Assembly: GCF_000347775.1 (NCBI RefSeq)
Contig: NZ_APAT01000026.1
Span: 1-64,000, forward strand
Reading direction: 5' to 3'
Source: Marinobacter santoriniensis NKSG1
Lineage (GTDB): Bacteria; Pseudomonadota; Gammaproteobacteria; Pseudomonadales; Oleiphilaceae
DNA length: 64,000 bases
In this document: piece by piece, positions 9,106 through 17,069 of the stretch
Layout: every line of letters begins with the position of its first letter
Numbering within the stretch: the first letter of the stretch is position 1
Program-made: the position numbers and the translations under genes
Notes under the pieces: generated by a model
Databases searched by the model: none
The model's input: only the letters and a program-made list of their open reading frames with translations
Told to the model about the DNA's origin: nothing

Positions 9106-9670
9106 TTTCTGTAACTCCCTTAGCGGTTTCGATTGTTAGCGCGAGAATTCAGCAATGGCGTGGCAAGCTGAGAAAGGTAGCAGTTGTATTGCAAGCGATC
9201 TCTTCCATGATTGATAGATAGCACTTTGTTGTCTCCCTGACTGCCTGCTAGGGCGCAGCGCGCAAATGCAGAAGATTCTTTTCGAGTTCCAAAAAGCCGG
9301 TGCCCCGAGATTGTGCAATGGTCACCTCAATTTCAAGACGTTAGTGATGATTGCGGAAAAAGTCCAGAATCTCACGGGGCTGACGGTTTGCTGGAACCAA
9401 TCCAACTTGCGTATAAGACTTTCGATTGGTACCGGGGCTGGTTGGGAGGAGACCTTTACCTACTAGCGAACATGAAATCGTGAGCTCCGTCGAATGGAAA
9501 CCTCTTATCGAGAGTTAGAAAGTTGGTGGCAGGTGAGGTGAGGTCGCTCAAAAGTTTGTTGTGTCCGGGACTGAATATAATGTTTTCAGTGCAAGGGTCA
9601 GGATTTTTGTACCGGGAGGAATGGCGCGACTTGCGCGGACACAACATGGACACAATTTGGACACAGCCAA
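9106..9670. other. Intergenic gap between island operon and tRNA-Arg
   Basis: This stretch of more than 560 bp has no convincing gene; the short ORFs in it lack ribosome sites and recognisable products. It should contain the promoter of the minus-strand ATPase operon, but no confident -35/-10 pair was found. Its right end holds three phased GGACACA repeats and an inverted copy of the core (GTGTCC near 9560). The AT content is high compared with the sequence right of the tRNA. I looked for an integrase remnant and saw none. Confidence 0.6.
9637..9665. repeat. Three GGACACA direct repeats with 11-bp period beside tRNA 3' end
   Basis: GGACACA starts at 9637, 9648 and 9659, so the copies lie on one face of the helix. 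They are about 50 bp from the 3' end of tRNA-Arg. Such phased short repeats next to a tRNA attachment site resemble arm-type binding sites of tyrosine integrases or excisionase sites. That reading is inference, because no integrase is visible in the window. Confidence 0.5.
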
Positions 9671-9703
9671 ACAAAAAAGGCCTGCGTTTTCACGCAAGCC
9701 TTT
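9671..9703 (-). terminator. Rho-independent terminator of tRNA-Arg
   Basis: The arms AAAGGC+TGCGT (9676-9687) and ACGCA+GCCTTT (9692-9703) pair with one internal mismatch. The run of As at 9673-9678 becomes a U-tract on the minus strand. It lies immediately downstream of the tRNA 3' end and should terminate that transcript. Confidence 0.85.
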
Positions 9704-9711
9704 GAAAATAA

Positions 9712-9788
9712 TGGCCCGCCCGATAGGATTCGAACCTATGACCTTTGCCTCCGGAGGGCAACGCTCTATCCAGCTGAGCTACGGGCGG
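9712..9788 (-). tRNA. tRNA-Arg (anticodon CCG)
   Basis: The 77-nt cloverleaf folds cleanly on the minus strand. The acceptor CCGCCCG pairs with CGGGCGG, the D-arm is GCTC/GAGC, the anticodon stem is TTGCC/GGCAA with loop CTCCGGA (anticodon CCG), and the T-arm has loop TTCGAAT. The discriminator is G and the CCA end is encoded (complement of 9712-9714). It reads CGG codons. The accessory island abuts its 3' end, the usual integration point of tRNA-targeting islands. Confidence 0.97.
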
Positions 9789-9827
9789 AACGAAAGTCAG
9801 CGGTGGTGTGCTGATTTCGAGTGCGCA

Positions 9828-9856
9828 ATCTTACGTGCGACGAAGCCGTCTGTCCA
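9828..9856 (-). promoter_or_regulatory. Sigma70 promoter of tRNA-Arg
   Basis: In minus-strand sense, TGGACA (complement of 9851-9856) and TAAGAT (complement of 9828-9833) are separated by exactly 17 bp. They are followed by a GC-rich TGCGCAC discriminator typical of stringently controlled stable-RNA promoters. The -10 lies about 40 bp upstream of the tRNA 5' end. Confidence 0.7.
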
Positions 9857-9896
9857 GCCCTCTGGTCCGGAGCCGGCCATGATTTTTTCATTCCCG

Positions 9897-10988
9897 TCAC
9901 CGGTGATGCCTTCGAGCAATCAGTAGGGTCAGTGCCAGCGCCAGAGAGGCGACCAAACTGATCAGCACCAGCACGGTAAGCTGCCCGGCGCGCCCCTGGA
10001 TAAACGAACGCCCTCTCCAGGCGCCTTCATTGATTTCACTGATCAGATACCAGGCAGGCCCCTTGTTGAGGTTGGATGTACCCTCTGGGTCCGGGACTCC
10101 GGAAAAGGGTCGGATTTTTCGGAAAACATAGATTTTGTCCGGTTCGGCAAAAATCCCGGATTCCTGGCTCTGGAGGGCGTTCCAGAGCGCCTGGTTGTCG
10201 GTCTGCAGTCTGTGTTCGGGATGTCCGAGCTGTTGGCCCCACTCGCGCCGATCTTTCGCATCGATCAGCCAGTAGCCATCCTGGTTCACCAGCATGGCTT
10301 TTTCCGCAAACCCTGATTGAAATAAGCGTCGGATCTGATCCAGTAACTGGCTTGCACGGTAGTTGATCATGAAGATGAGACTGTGCCCCCCGCCAGGTTC
10401 CAGTGACCTCGTTGCCACGCGAATCACCGGTTTGATGGGTTGTTCGATGATGCCGTTCTCTACATTCAGATCCAGCGGTGAGAAATAGATTCCGCCGGGT
10501 CGGGTCTCAAGCACTTTCCGGACATAGTAGCGGCTGGCCTTGCTTTGAAGATCCTGTCTGGGAACAAGTTCGCTACCGTCGGCTGTCCGGTTTACGCGCA
10601 GCAGTTCCATGCCATCGGTGCCCAGTATCCTGGCCTGGTCGTAGGTGGGGTTGGCCCGCACCAGTTCCAGGAACACATTTTCGACGAGCCGGGAGTGCTC
10701 GGTCGGACCGGCTGTCTCTGAAGCCAGCAGTGGGCTGAGACTGGCCAGGAAGCGGACATCTCTGGCCATTTGCCGCATTCGTTGCTGAATGGTGAGCTCT
10801 ACAAGTCTGAGTGAGGAATGGTGGCGAGCAATGATTTCGGATTTTATGGATTCTTCGTGGGAAGTCCGGATGGGGGTCATCAGAAGAATCAGTGCCATCA
10901 GTCCAATCGAAAACAGGACGAGAAAAAGCAGGAATTTTCTCGCCAGGCGGTAGGGGAGACTGGAATTTCCTGGTGCTGGTACAGACAT
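9897..10988 (-). CDS. Stand-alone membrane-anchored periplasmic sensor (dCache-like), no output domain
   Basis: The protein has 363 residues from the ATG at 10988; a TTG three codons earlier is possible. Membrane helix 1 spans about residues 18-38. A ~290-residue periplasmic domain with Cache-type features follows (LGTDGMELLRVNR; LVNQDGYWLIDAKD, the twin strand-turn motifs of double Cache modules). A second membrane helix runs to within five residues of the C-terminus (RRHHR). Cache domains normally feed HAMP plus kinase, GGDEF or chemoreceptor output, and none is present here. The stop lies in the spacer before the tRNA, with no remnant output domain behind it. It is transcribed divergently from the ethylene-receptor-like kinase, so it may act as a sensory partner in trans. 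Confidence 0.8.
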   Translation of the reverse strand: MSVPAPGNSSLPYRLARKFLLFLVLFSIGLMALILLMTPIRTSHEESIKSEIIARHHSSLRLVELTIQQRMRQMARDVRFLASLSPLLASETAGPTEHSRLVENVFLELVRANPTYDQARILGTDGMELLRVNRTADGSELVPRQDLQSKASRYYVRKVLETRPGGIYFSPLDLNVENGIIEQPIKPVIRVATRSLEPGGGHSLIFMINYRASQLLDQIRRLFQSGFAEKAMLVNQDGYWLIDAKDRREWGQQLGHPEHRLQTDNQALWNALQSQESGIFAEPDKIYVFRKIRPFSGVPDPEGTSNLNKGPAWYLISEINEGAWRGRSFIQGRAGQLTVLVLISLVASLALALTLLIARRHHR

Positions 10989-11269
10989 ACGATCCAACCC
11001 TGTGTCGCTTGCTGGCTTTAATCACTATAGCCAGCGTTTCGAGCTCTGATGTCCATACACGCAATGCGGCTCCGTAGAGTTTCACCATAACCGAGGGCGC
11101 AACCGTTAGCTAGTTAGTTAACCATTGCCGCACATCACAGTTACCCGGGGTTTTGGCGTAATGGCCCCGCATGCGCTGGACAATTTTTGGTCAGCTCGTA
11201 TTCTTGAAAGGATTACAATAAATTCCGGCCAGGGCTCGTTTGAGTGCCGCCGAGTCGGTAGGGGGCGGA

Positions 11270-12559
11270 ATGAGCGATCTTATTTCCACGATCTCCGGGT
11301 GGTTCGACCTGACGTTCATGGGACACGGCCACTGTTATTTATGGCGGTCGGATCTGGTGCTCCTTCACTCCGTCTCCGATTCACTGATTGCGGGCTCTTA
11401 CTTCACCATTCCCCTCGCGCTCTATGTCCTGATGCAGAAGCGGAAGGATCTCGAATACGAATGGATGTTCGTTCTCTTTGCGCTGTTCATTTTCTCATGC
11501 GGCCTGACGCATCTGATGGCGGTCTACAACATCTGGAACGGCGCCTATTACGTGTCGGGCATTCTCAAGGCCCTCACTGCGATCGTGTCGGTGCTGACAG
11601 CGGCGCTTATCTGGCCGCTGATTCCGAAAGCACTCGCCTTGCCCCGCCCCATAGAGCTGCAGGCTGCCAACGAGAAACTTCAGGGTGAGATCGAGAGAAG
11701 AAGCCTTTCCGAGCAAAGTCTGGAGGCCGCGCGACAGGAACTGGAACACCGTGTCGAGGAACTGACCCGGACCAAGCATCGGCTTGAAAAGGAAATTGAG
11801 CGCCGCCGGAAGCTTGAGCTTCGCCAACGGGCCCAGACCGAAGCCCTTCGGCGTTCCAACGAGGATCTGGAGCAGTTTGCGTTTATCGCGTCCCACGATC
11901 TGCGGGAACCGCTCCGGAAATTGCTCGCCTTCACGCAGATGCTGATGACCGGGAATTATGGCCAGTTCAATGAGAAGGGCGACCAGTTTGTCCGTTACAT
12001 CCGGGAAGCGGCCGAGCGCATGGACGCATTGTTGAATAGCCTGCTGAGCTATAGCCGAATCAGTTCCCGGCGGGATGAAGAGGAGGATGTCTGCCTCACG
12101 GATGTCATCGACGATGCCTGTCGTGATCTCCAGATGCGTGTTGATGAAACCGGCGCGTCCATCCGGATGAGTGGGCCGCTTTGCCGCGTGCATGGAGACC
12201 GGGCCCAGATCCGCCAGCTTATTCAGAATCTGCTCAGCAATTCGCTGAAATACCGATCTCCGGATACGGCGCCGCAGATAGAGATTCGCGCGGAGGCGAA
12301 GCCGGATACAGGGCGATGCCAGGTAACCGTAACCGACAATGGCATCGGCTTTGATATGGCCTATCGGGATCAGATTTTTGAAGTCTTCAAGCGTCTCCAC
12401 GGCCGAGCCGAATACGAAGGTACGGGGATGGGACTGGCGATTTGCCGAAAGATTGTCGAGCGTCACGGAGGAACGCTCTCGGCCGAGGGTGAGGAAGGCA
12501 GGGGCGCGAGCTTTTTCTTCGACCTGCCCCTGGCCCGGGAACAGCAGGAGGAGTCATGA
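11270..12559 (+). CDS. Hybrid ethylene-receptor-like sensor histidine kinase
   Basis: The protein has 429 residues from the ATG at 11270 (GGGGGCGG just upstream), preferred over an in-frame TTG at 11240. The N-terminus has three membrane helices matching the ethylene-binding domain of plant ETR1 and cyanobacterial SynEtr1. Asp37, Tyr44, Pro48, Ile74, Cys77 and His81 have exactly the spacing of ETR1 Asp25, Tyr32, Pro36, Ile62, Cys65 and His69, where Cys and His bind Cu(I). A coiled coil (about 125-195) leads to HisKA with His209 (SHDLREPL). The HATPase has its N-box near 320, DNGIGFD at 356-362 and GTGMGLAI at 384-391. There is no PAS, GAF or HAMP. The stop overlaps the next start, so the Rcp1-like regulator is the probable partner. 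Confidence 0.88.
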   Translation: MSDLISTISGWFDLTFMGHGHCYLWRSDLVLLHSVSDSLIAGSYFTIPLALYVLMQKRKDLEYEWMFVLFALFIFSCGLTHLMAVYNIWNGAYYVSGILKALTAIVSVLTAALIWPLIPKALALPRPIELQAANEKLQGEIERRSLSEQSLEAARQELEHRVEELTRTKHRLEKEIERRRKLELRQRAQTEALRRSNEDLEQFAFIASHDLREPLRKLLAFTQMLMTGNYGQFNEKGDQFVRYIREAAERMDALLNSLLSYSRISSRRDEEEDVCLTDVIDDACRDLQMRVDETGASIRMSGPLCRVHGDRAQIRQLIQNLLSNSLKYRSPDTAPQIEIRAEAKPDTGRCQVTVTDNGIGFDMAYRDQIFEVFKRLHGRAEYEGTGMGLAICRKIVERHGGTLSAEGEEGRGASFFFDLPLAREQQEES

Positions 12560-12999
12560 AGGTCATCCCGATTCTGATGGTTGATGACGACCCTCTGGAT
12601 CAGCTTCTCACCAAAGAAGCGTTTGAGGCGGCTAAAGTGCTCAATCCCCTCTACTTCGTGGACAACGGAGTAGAACTGATGCGCTATCTCCGGCGGCAAC
12701 CTCCCTACGATGACGTTGAGGCCTATCCGTGGCCGGGGTTGATACTGCTCGATCTGAATATGCCGAAAATGGACGGCCGGGAATGCCTGAAGGAGATTCG
12801 TGCCGATAGCAGCCTCTGCCATTTGCCGGTCATTGTCATGACCACCTCCAATCGTGAGGAGGAAGTCTTCCGGAGTTACGACATGGGCGCTAACTCCTAC
12901 ATAACCAAGCCTGTGGATTTCGAGCAGTTGGTGGCCCAGGTCCGGGTCTTCAGCAGTTACTGGTGCTCAATCGTGGAGTTGCCTGATGGAGAAACGTGA
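12556..12999 (+). CDS. Single-domain response regulator (Rcp1 type)
   Basis: The protein has 147 residues, one receiver domain and no output. The acidic pocket is Asp10-Asp12, the phosphoacceptor is Asp66 in LLDLNMPKMDG, Thr96 follows VIVM, and Lys118 is in YITKP. The long beta3 approach (about 50-62, VEAYPWPGL) is typical of Rcp1-type regulators that pair with phytochrome-like kinases lacking HAMP. Its ATG overlaps the kinase stop (ATGA), and its own end overlaps the next gene by 14 bp. It probably relays phosphate from the kinase to the downstream REC-GGDEF-EAL protein or to protein targets. Confidence 0.92.
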   Translation: MKVIPILMVDDDPLDQLLTKEAFEAAKVLNPLYFVDNGVELMRYLRRQPPYDDVEAYPWPGLILLDLNMPKMDGRECLKEIRADSSLCHLPVIVMTTSNREEEVFRSYDMGANSYITKPVDFEQLVAQVRVFSSYWCSIVELPDGET

Positions 13000-14704
13000 G
13001 GTCATTCGTGTTCACATCGTTGATGACGATCCGGCCGATTTCCTGATCATCGACGAACTCTTGCAGCAGTCAGCCAGGTTCCGCTTTGAAATATCGCACA
13101 TCAGTTCCTGGGAAGATGCCCGCCAGGAGCTGATTGATCCCCAATGCGATCTTTTGTTGCTGGATTACTTCCTCGGAAAGGGGACTGCCCGGGATTTGCT
13201 GATTGAGGCAAGGAAAATTCACTGCTCGGTACCGATTGTGGTGCTGACCGGGGTTGAGTCAGTCACCCTGGACGACGAAGTGATCGAGCTGGGCGCGTCC
13301 GATTTTCTTCCGAAAGGTGGCATCAATACGGCGTTGCTGGAACGGACTATCCGACATGCCATCCAGCACAAGCGGGCTGAGCTGGCACTGGAGAGAATGG
13401 CGAAGCGCGACCCTTTGACGGGCCTCGGTAACCGTTTGCTTTTCGAGGAAATTCTGGAAAGCTCCCTGGCCCGCTGCAAGCGCTCGGGAACCCGGCTGGC
13501 GGTGCTTTTCATGGATCTGGACCGGTTCAAGGAGATCAACGACTCTTTGGGGCACCCCACCGGCGACCTGCTGCTTTTGCTGATTGCCGATCGGCTCCGT
13601 TCGGTGATCCGTCAATCGGATTACATTGCCAGGATTGGCGGAGATGAGTTCACCATTCTGATTGATGATTTGCACGATGCCGGCGATGCACTGTCAATTG
13701 CTCGAAAAATCGTCCAGGCCATCTCCCTGCCTTCCGCTGTGGGCGGGCATGACCTGAACGTGTCTGCCAGTATTGGCGTTGCCCTGTTCCCTGAAAATGG
13801 TGATGCCCCGATCAAGTTGATGCAGAAGTCGGATATAGCGCTGTACGAAGCGAAACGGCTCGGGCTCAACAAGGTTCAGTGTTTTACGTCCAACCTGCAG
13901 ACGCAACTCGAGAAGCATCTCCACGTCGAGAAGGGATTACGTCGTGCCCTGGAGGCGAGTCAGTTTGAGCTTCTTCTTCAGCCAAAATGGTCACTGGCGG
14001 ACTGTAAGGTCATCGGATTTGAGGCATTGCTGCGCTGGCGCTCTGAAAACGACGGGCTGATATCACCGCAGGACTTTATCCCGGTTGCTGAAAAAACCGG
14101 TTTGATCGTGCCGGTGGGTGAGTGGGTGCTCAGGCAGACCCTGGCCTATCTGGAACGATGGAATGAGCTGGGTCTCTGCCAATATGGCATTGCGGTCAAT
14201 GTGTCCCCGCTTCAGCTGAAATCCGGTCAGTTCGTCGACATGCTGCAGCATCTGTTACAGGAGATGGGAATTGCGGGTGAAGGACTGGAGGTGGAGATCA
14301 CCGAAGAGACGCTTCTGGATGGCTATGAAGAAGATCCCAGGGTGCAAAGGGATTTGAGCCGAATTCGGGAGCTGGGCGTAAAAATTGCGATAGACGACTT
14401 CGGAACCGGGTATTCCTCACTGAGGTATCTGCGCCAGTTCCCTGCTGATATCGTGAAGATTGACAAAAGTTTTGTCTCGGCCGATCAGGAGGATCTGGTG
14501 GAGCCGGAGATCTGCAGGGCGGTGGTTACCATGGCAGAGTCCCTTGGGATGGAGGTGATTGCCGAGGGCATCGAAACCCAGCAACAGAGACAGCAACTGA
14601 TGGATCTTGGCTGTCGGGTTGGGCAGGGGTATCTGGTGTCGCCCCCCGTCTCGTTTGACGAAGCGACTCGACTGCTCCTTGTGCCGGCCCCGGACAAAAC
14701 CTGA
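12986..14704 (+). CDS. REC-GGDEF-EAL c-di-GMP protein
   Basis: The protein has 572 residues. The receiver domain (1-120) has Asp12-Asp15, phosphoacceptor Asp60 and Lys110. The GGDEF domain (about 135-300) has intact GGDEF at 218-222 and an inhibitory site RQSD at 209-212. The EAL domain (about 315-565) has intact EAL at 346-348 and DDFGTG at 470-475. Both enzymatic halves keep their catalytic motifs, so it could make diguanylate from GTP and hydrolyse c-di-GMP; the receiver may select the activity. It is translationally coupled to the Rcp1-type regulator and is the likely output of the ethylene-receptor-like kinase. Confidence 0.92.
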   Translation: MEKREVIRVHIVDDDPADFLIIDELLQQSARFRFEISHISSWEDARQELIDPQCDLLLLDYFLGKGTARDLLIEARKIHCSVPIVVLTGVESVTLDDEVIELGASDFLPKGGINTALLERTIRHAIQHKRAELALERMAKRDPLTGLGNRLLFEEILESSLARCKRSGTRLAVLFMDLDRFKEINDSLGHPTGDLLLLLIADRLRSVIRQSDYIARIGGDEFTILIDDLHDAGDALSIARKIVQAISLPSAVGGHDLNVSASIGVALFPENGDAPIKLMQKSDIALYEAKRLGLNKVQCFTSNLQTQLEKHLHVEKGLRRALEASQFELLLQPKWSLADCKVIGFEALLRWRSENDGLISPQDFIPVAEKTGLIVPVGEWVLRQTLAYLERWNELGLCQYGIAVNVSPLQLKSGQFVDMLQHLLQEMGIAGEGLEVEITEETLLDGYEEDPRVQRDLSRIRELGVKIAIDDFGTGYSSLRYLRQFPADIVKIDKSFVSADQEDLVEPEICRAVVTMAESLGMEVIAEGIETQQQRQQLMDLGCRVGQGYLVSPPVSFDEATRLLLVPAPDKT

Positions 14705-14740
14705 ATGGAGAGATCCGGTACATCGCAGAAGGGAGGTCTG

Positions 14741-15214
14741 ATGCCGTATTCACGTAGACCCATGTTCAACGTCTGGTTGATTGCATCCGGCAAGGAAGGC
14801 GCCGATCTTGAGGAGGCCCTGCGAATGAACGCGTTGGGCCATAACCTTACGATGCTCGCTGATGAGCGGGCATTCGAATCTTCTTCAAAGAGTTTCCGGC
14901 GTGATTCCGAGCATTTCCCCAATCTGCTGATGTACCTCATAGACCATGACGTGAATGATGGCACCGGGTTTCTCCGGCAAGTAAAGCAATCCCCGGATTA
15001 TCGGCATGTCCCGGTCATCGTTTTTTATCCGGGAAATGTCAGCCCCAACGTACACAAACTCTATGGGTATGGGGCGGCTTCTGTCATCCGCGTACCGATC
15101 AGGTTTTCGGGCCTGGTTGAGGTGATGAGGACGATCGATGCCTATTGGTTCAACGTCGCCTCGCCGCCGCCGGTGGACGGTCCGTTAAGCCATCTTTGGG
15201 ACGCCATCAAGTAG
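14741..15214 (+). CDS. Degenerate receiver-domain protein
   Basis: The protein has 157 residues from the ATG at 14741, chosen because GGGAGG lies at 14731-14736. The fold pattern is that of a receiver (LLMYLIDHDVNDGTGFL, then PVIVFYP, then GAASVIRVPIR). The switch Thr/Ser is replaced by Tyr, and the conserved Lys of the KP motif is Arg. One Asp in LIDHDV could still sit at the acceptor site. It is therefore a pseudo-receiver or an atypically switched one. It is the last gene of the signalling cluster, and its 3' end overlaps that of convergent yaeQ by 8 bp. Confidence 0.65.
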   Translation: MPYSRRPMFNVWLIASGKEGADLEEALRMNALGHNLTMLADERAFESSSKSFRRDSEHFPNLLMYLIDHDVNDGTGFLRQVKQSPDYRHVPVIVFYPGNVSPNVHKLYGYGAASVIRVPIRFSGLVEVMRTIDAYWFNVASPPPVDGPLSHLWDAIK

Positions 15215-15752
15215 CGTTCGGAAAGGCTTCGGGTGTCAGCGTGACAAGGCTCGTCTCGTTGCCAACGGCCACCTCGCCATCCTGAATGGTCACCTGCAGG
15301 CTCATGGTTCGCTCGGCCAGGGCCGCCAAGGCTTCGGTACCTTCCGAAGGCAGATTCACGAGGGTCAGGTTCCGGTGCCGGGCCAGTTTGTTCTGGTGTT
15401 TGTCCCACCAGACGGGGGCAGCACGACCGCCGTAGGTATAAACGATCACCTGCCTGGCGCGATTGCACGCCTTGCGGACCCGATCCTCGTCCGGCAGTCC
15501 CAGCTCGATCCAGAGTTCGACGTCACCCGTCAGTGTTTTTTCCCAGAGTTCCGGTTCGTCGTCTGTACTCAGGCCACGGGTGAATTCAAGCGCATCGCTG
15601 GCGTTCAGGGCGAAGGCCAGCAGGCGAATCATCATGCGCTCATCGGTTTCGGACGGATGCCGGGCGATGGTGAGTTGGTGGTCGGCGTAATAGTGCCGGT
15701 CCATGTCCGCGATTTGAAGCGTCGCTTTGAAAATCGTCGCCTTGAGCGCCAT
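15207..15752 (-). CDS. yaeQ: YaeQ family protein
   Basis: The protein has 181 residues from the ATG at 15752; the longer open frame upstream lacks family similarity and is rejected as start. The N-terminus MALKATIFKATLQIADMDR, the HYYADHQLTIARHPSETDERMM block and the WIELGLPDEDRVRKAC block are characteristic of YaeQ. The family has a PD-(D/E)XK-like fold. In E. coli it was linked to suppression of RfaH loss, but its biochemical role is unsettled. It is divergent from the CidA/LrgA gene. Confidence 0.93.
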   Translation of the reverse strand: MALKATIFKATLQIADMDRHYYADHQLTIARHPSETDERMMIRLLAFALNASDALEFTRGLSTDDEPELWEKTLTGDVELWIELGLPDEDRVRKACNRARQVIVYTYGGRAAPVWWDKHQNKLARHRNLTLVNLPSEGTEALAALAERTMSLQVTIQDGEVAVGNETSLVTLTPEAFPNAT

Positions 15753-15843
15753 ACAGGGTCCCGAGTGCAGTCCGGTTGGTGAAAACAGCGTGGAATGCGC
15801 TAGTGTAAAGCAATTCCGATTCGGTGGTGCAGGCGATAGATCG

Positions 15844-16197
15844 ATGTTGCGCGGATTTCTGGTGCTGGTTCTGTTTTTTCTGCTGGGCGAGGCGTTGCAG
15901 AAAGTGTTCCTCATCCCGGTGAGCGGTGGCGTGCTGGGCATGATGCTGATGACGCTGACGCTCATGTTCAAAGGCGGAATCAGTGACGATCTTGCGTCGG
16001 CGAGTCAGGGGCTGATTTCCGTTCTGGTCCTCCTGATCATGCCGGGCGTGGTGGGGGTGTTCTTTACCGCCGATCAGTTCGCCGGGCAATGGCTGGCAGT
16101 GGCCGCGGCGCTGCTCGGTGGCACGTTCCTGAGTGTGCTTTCCACCTTGTGGCTGATGAGTCGGGTGGTCAGGCTTGGAGGTGGCAAGGGTGAATGA
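15844..16197 (+). CDS. CidA/LrgA family holin-like protein
   Basis: The protein has 117 residues from the ATG at 15844; the frame is open further upstream, but the family begins at this methionine. There are four membrane helices, with the conserved PVSGGVLGMMLM segment after helix 1 and a D/N-x-L-A-x-A-S-x-G loop (ISDDLASASQGLI). CidA/LrgA proteins are inner-membrane holin-like proteins or transport subunits that act with a LrgB partner in murein hydrolase export, programmed lysis or overflow-metabolite handling. The next gene encodes that partner and overlaps it by 8 bp. Confidence 0.93.
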   Translation: MLRGFLVLVLFFLLGEALQKVFLIPVSGGVLGMMLMTLTLMFKGGISDDLASASQGLISVLVLLIMPGVVGVFFTADQFAGQWLAVAAALLGGTFLSVLSTLWLMSRVVRLGGGKGE

Positions 16198-16912
16198 CTG
16201 GTACAGCCGCCTGCTGTCTCTGCCCGAGACGCTGTCTGCCAGCCCGGCACTGGCCATTGGCCTGACCTTCGGGGCATTCTTTGCCGGCAACGCGGTGTTC
16301 AGGCGTATCGGCCGCCCCCTGTGGCTGCCGCCGGTGGTGTTGTCCGCGGTGTTGCTTGCGGCGGTCGTTGCCCTGCTGGGCATGGATTACAAAGCCTATC
16401 AGCAGGGCGCCCACTGGCTGACGGTGCTCTTGGGGCCGGCCACCGTGGCCCTGGGTATTCCCCTGTACCAGCAGATGCACCACATTCGTGCGCTTTGGCG
16501 CCCGATTCTGGTGACGCTCCCGATTGCGGCGACCCTGGCGGCGGTGTACGCCCTGGTCATTGCCTGGAGTCTGGGCGCCACACCGGAAGTGCTGGCGTCC
16601 CTGGCGCCGAAGTCGGTCACCGCGCCCATTGCCATCGGGATCACCCAGCAGCTGGGCGGATCGGTGCCGTTGATGATGGGCGGGTTGCTGATAACCGGCG
16701 TGGTGGCCACGCTGTTTGTGGACCTGGCCGCGCGCTGGCTGGCGATCTCCGACGATCGCATCCTCGGGTTTGCGCTGGGCCTGAATGGCCATGCGGTTGG
16801 CACCGCGCGGGCCTTTGAAATCAGCCCCACGGCAGGGGCGTTTGCCTCGCTGGGAATGGGGCTGACCGGCGTCTTTACCGCCCTGATCCTGCCCCTGGTT
16901 TTTCATCTCTGA
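16190..16912 (+). CDS. LrgB/CidB family membrane protein
   Basis: The protein has 240 residues from a GTG at 16190 preceded by GGAGG at 16176-16180. A TTG five codons earlier is less likely because it lacks that spacing. There are six or more membrane helices. Family motifs include LGPATVALGIPLY, SVTAPIAIGI and LNGHAVGTARAFE near the C-terminus. It forms the two-gene unit with the CidA/LrgA homologue and overlaps its stop. In other bacteria LrgB paralogues act in lysis control and in transport of glycolate or pyruvate; which applies here cannot be told. Confidence 0.92.
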   Translation: MNDWYSRLLSLPETLSASPALAIGLTFGAFFAGNAVFRRIGRPLWLPPVVLSAVLLAAVVALLGMDYKAYQQGAHWLTVLLGPATVALGIPLYQQMHHIRALWRPILVTLPIAATLAAVYALVIAWSLGATPEVLASLAPKSVTAPIAIGITQQLGGSVPLMMGGLLITGVVATLFVDLAARWLAISDDRILGFALGLNGHAVGTARAFEISPTAGAFASLGMGLTGVFTALILPLVFHL

Positions 16913-17069
16913 ACGCCGCCCCAAATCAGGTCATTCACCTGGCGAATAACGCCATGTCGCAATTTCGATTGCCGTAAGGGTTTCCCGAGACTAGCTTGTT
17001 GTCCAGGCATCCGGCGTGCATCTGCGCCGATGTTGCAATAAAAATTCTGAATCTGCGACGGAAAACGCG

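Noticed and set aside
9456..9705. Short frames near the tRNA considered as an integrase remnant
   Set aside because: No tyrosine-recombinase motifs (R...HxxR...Y) in any frame and no ribosome sites.
9561..9926. Open frame on + strand reading MARPIGFEPMTF...
   Set aside because: This peptide is the well-known antisense translation of a tRNA gene; it overlaps tRNA-Arg and its terminator.
15753..15971. N-terminal extension of yaeQ
   Set aside because: It is antisense to the CidA/LrgA gene and lacks YaeQ similarity; family proteins start at the 15752 ATG.
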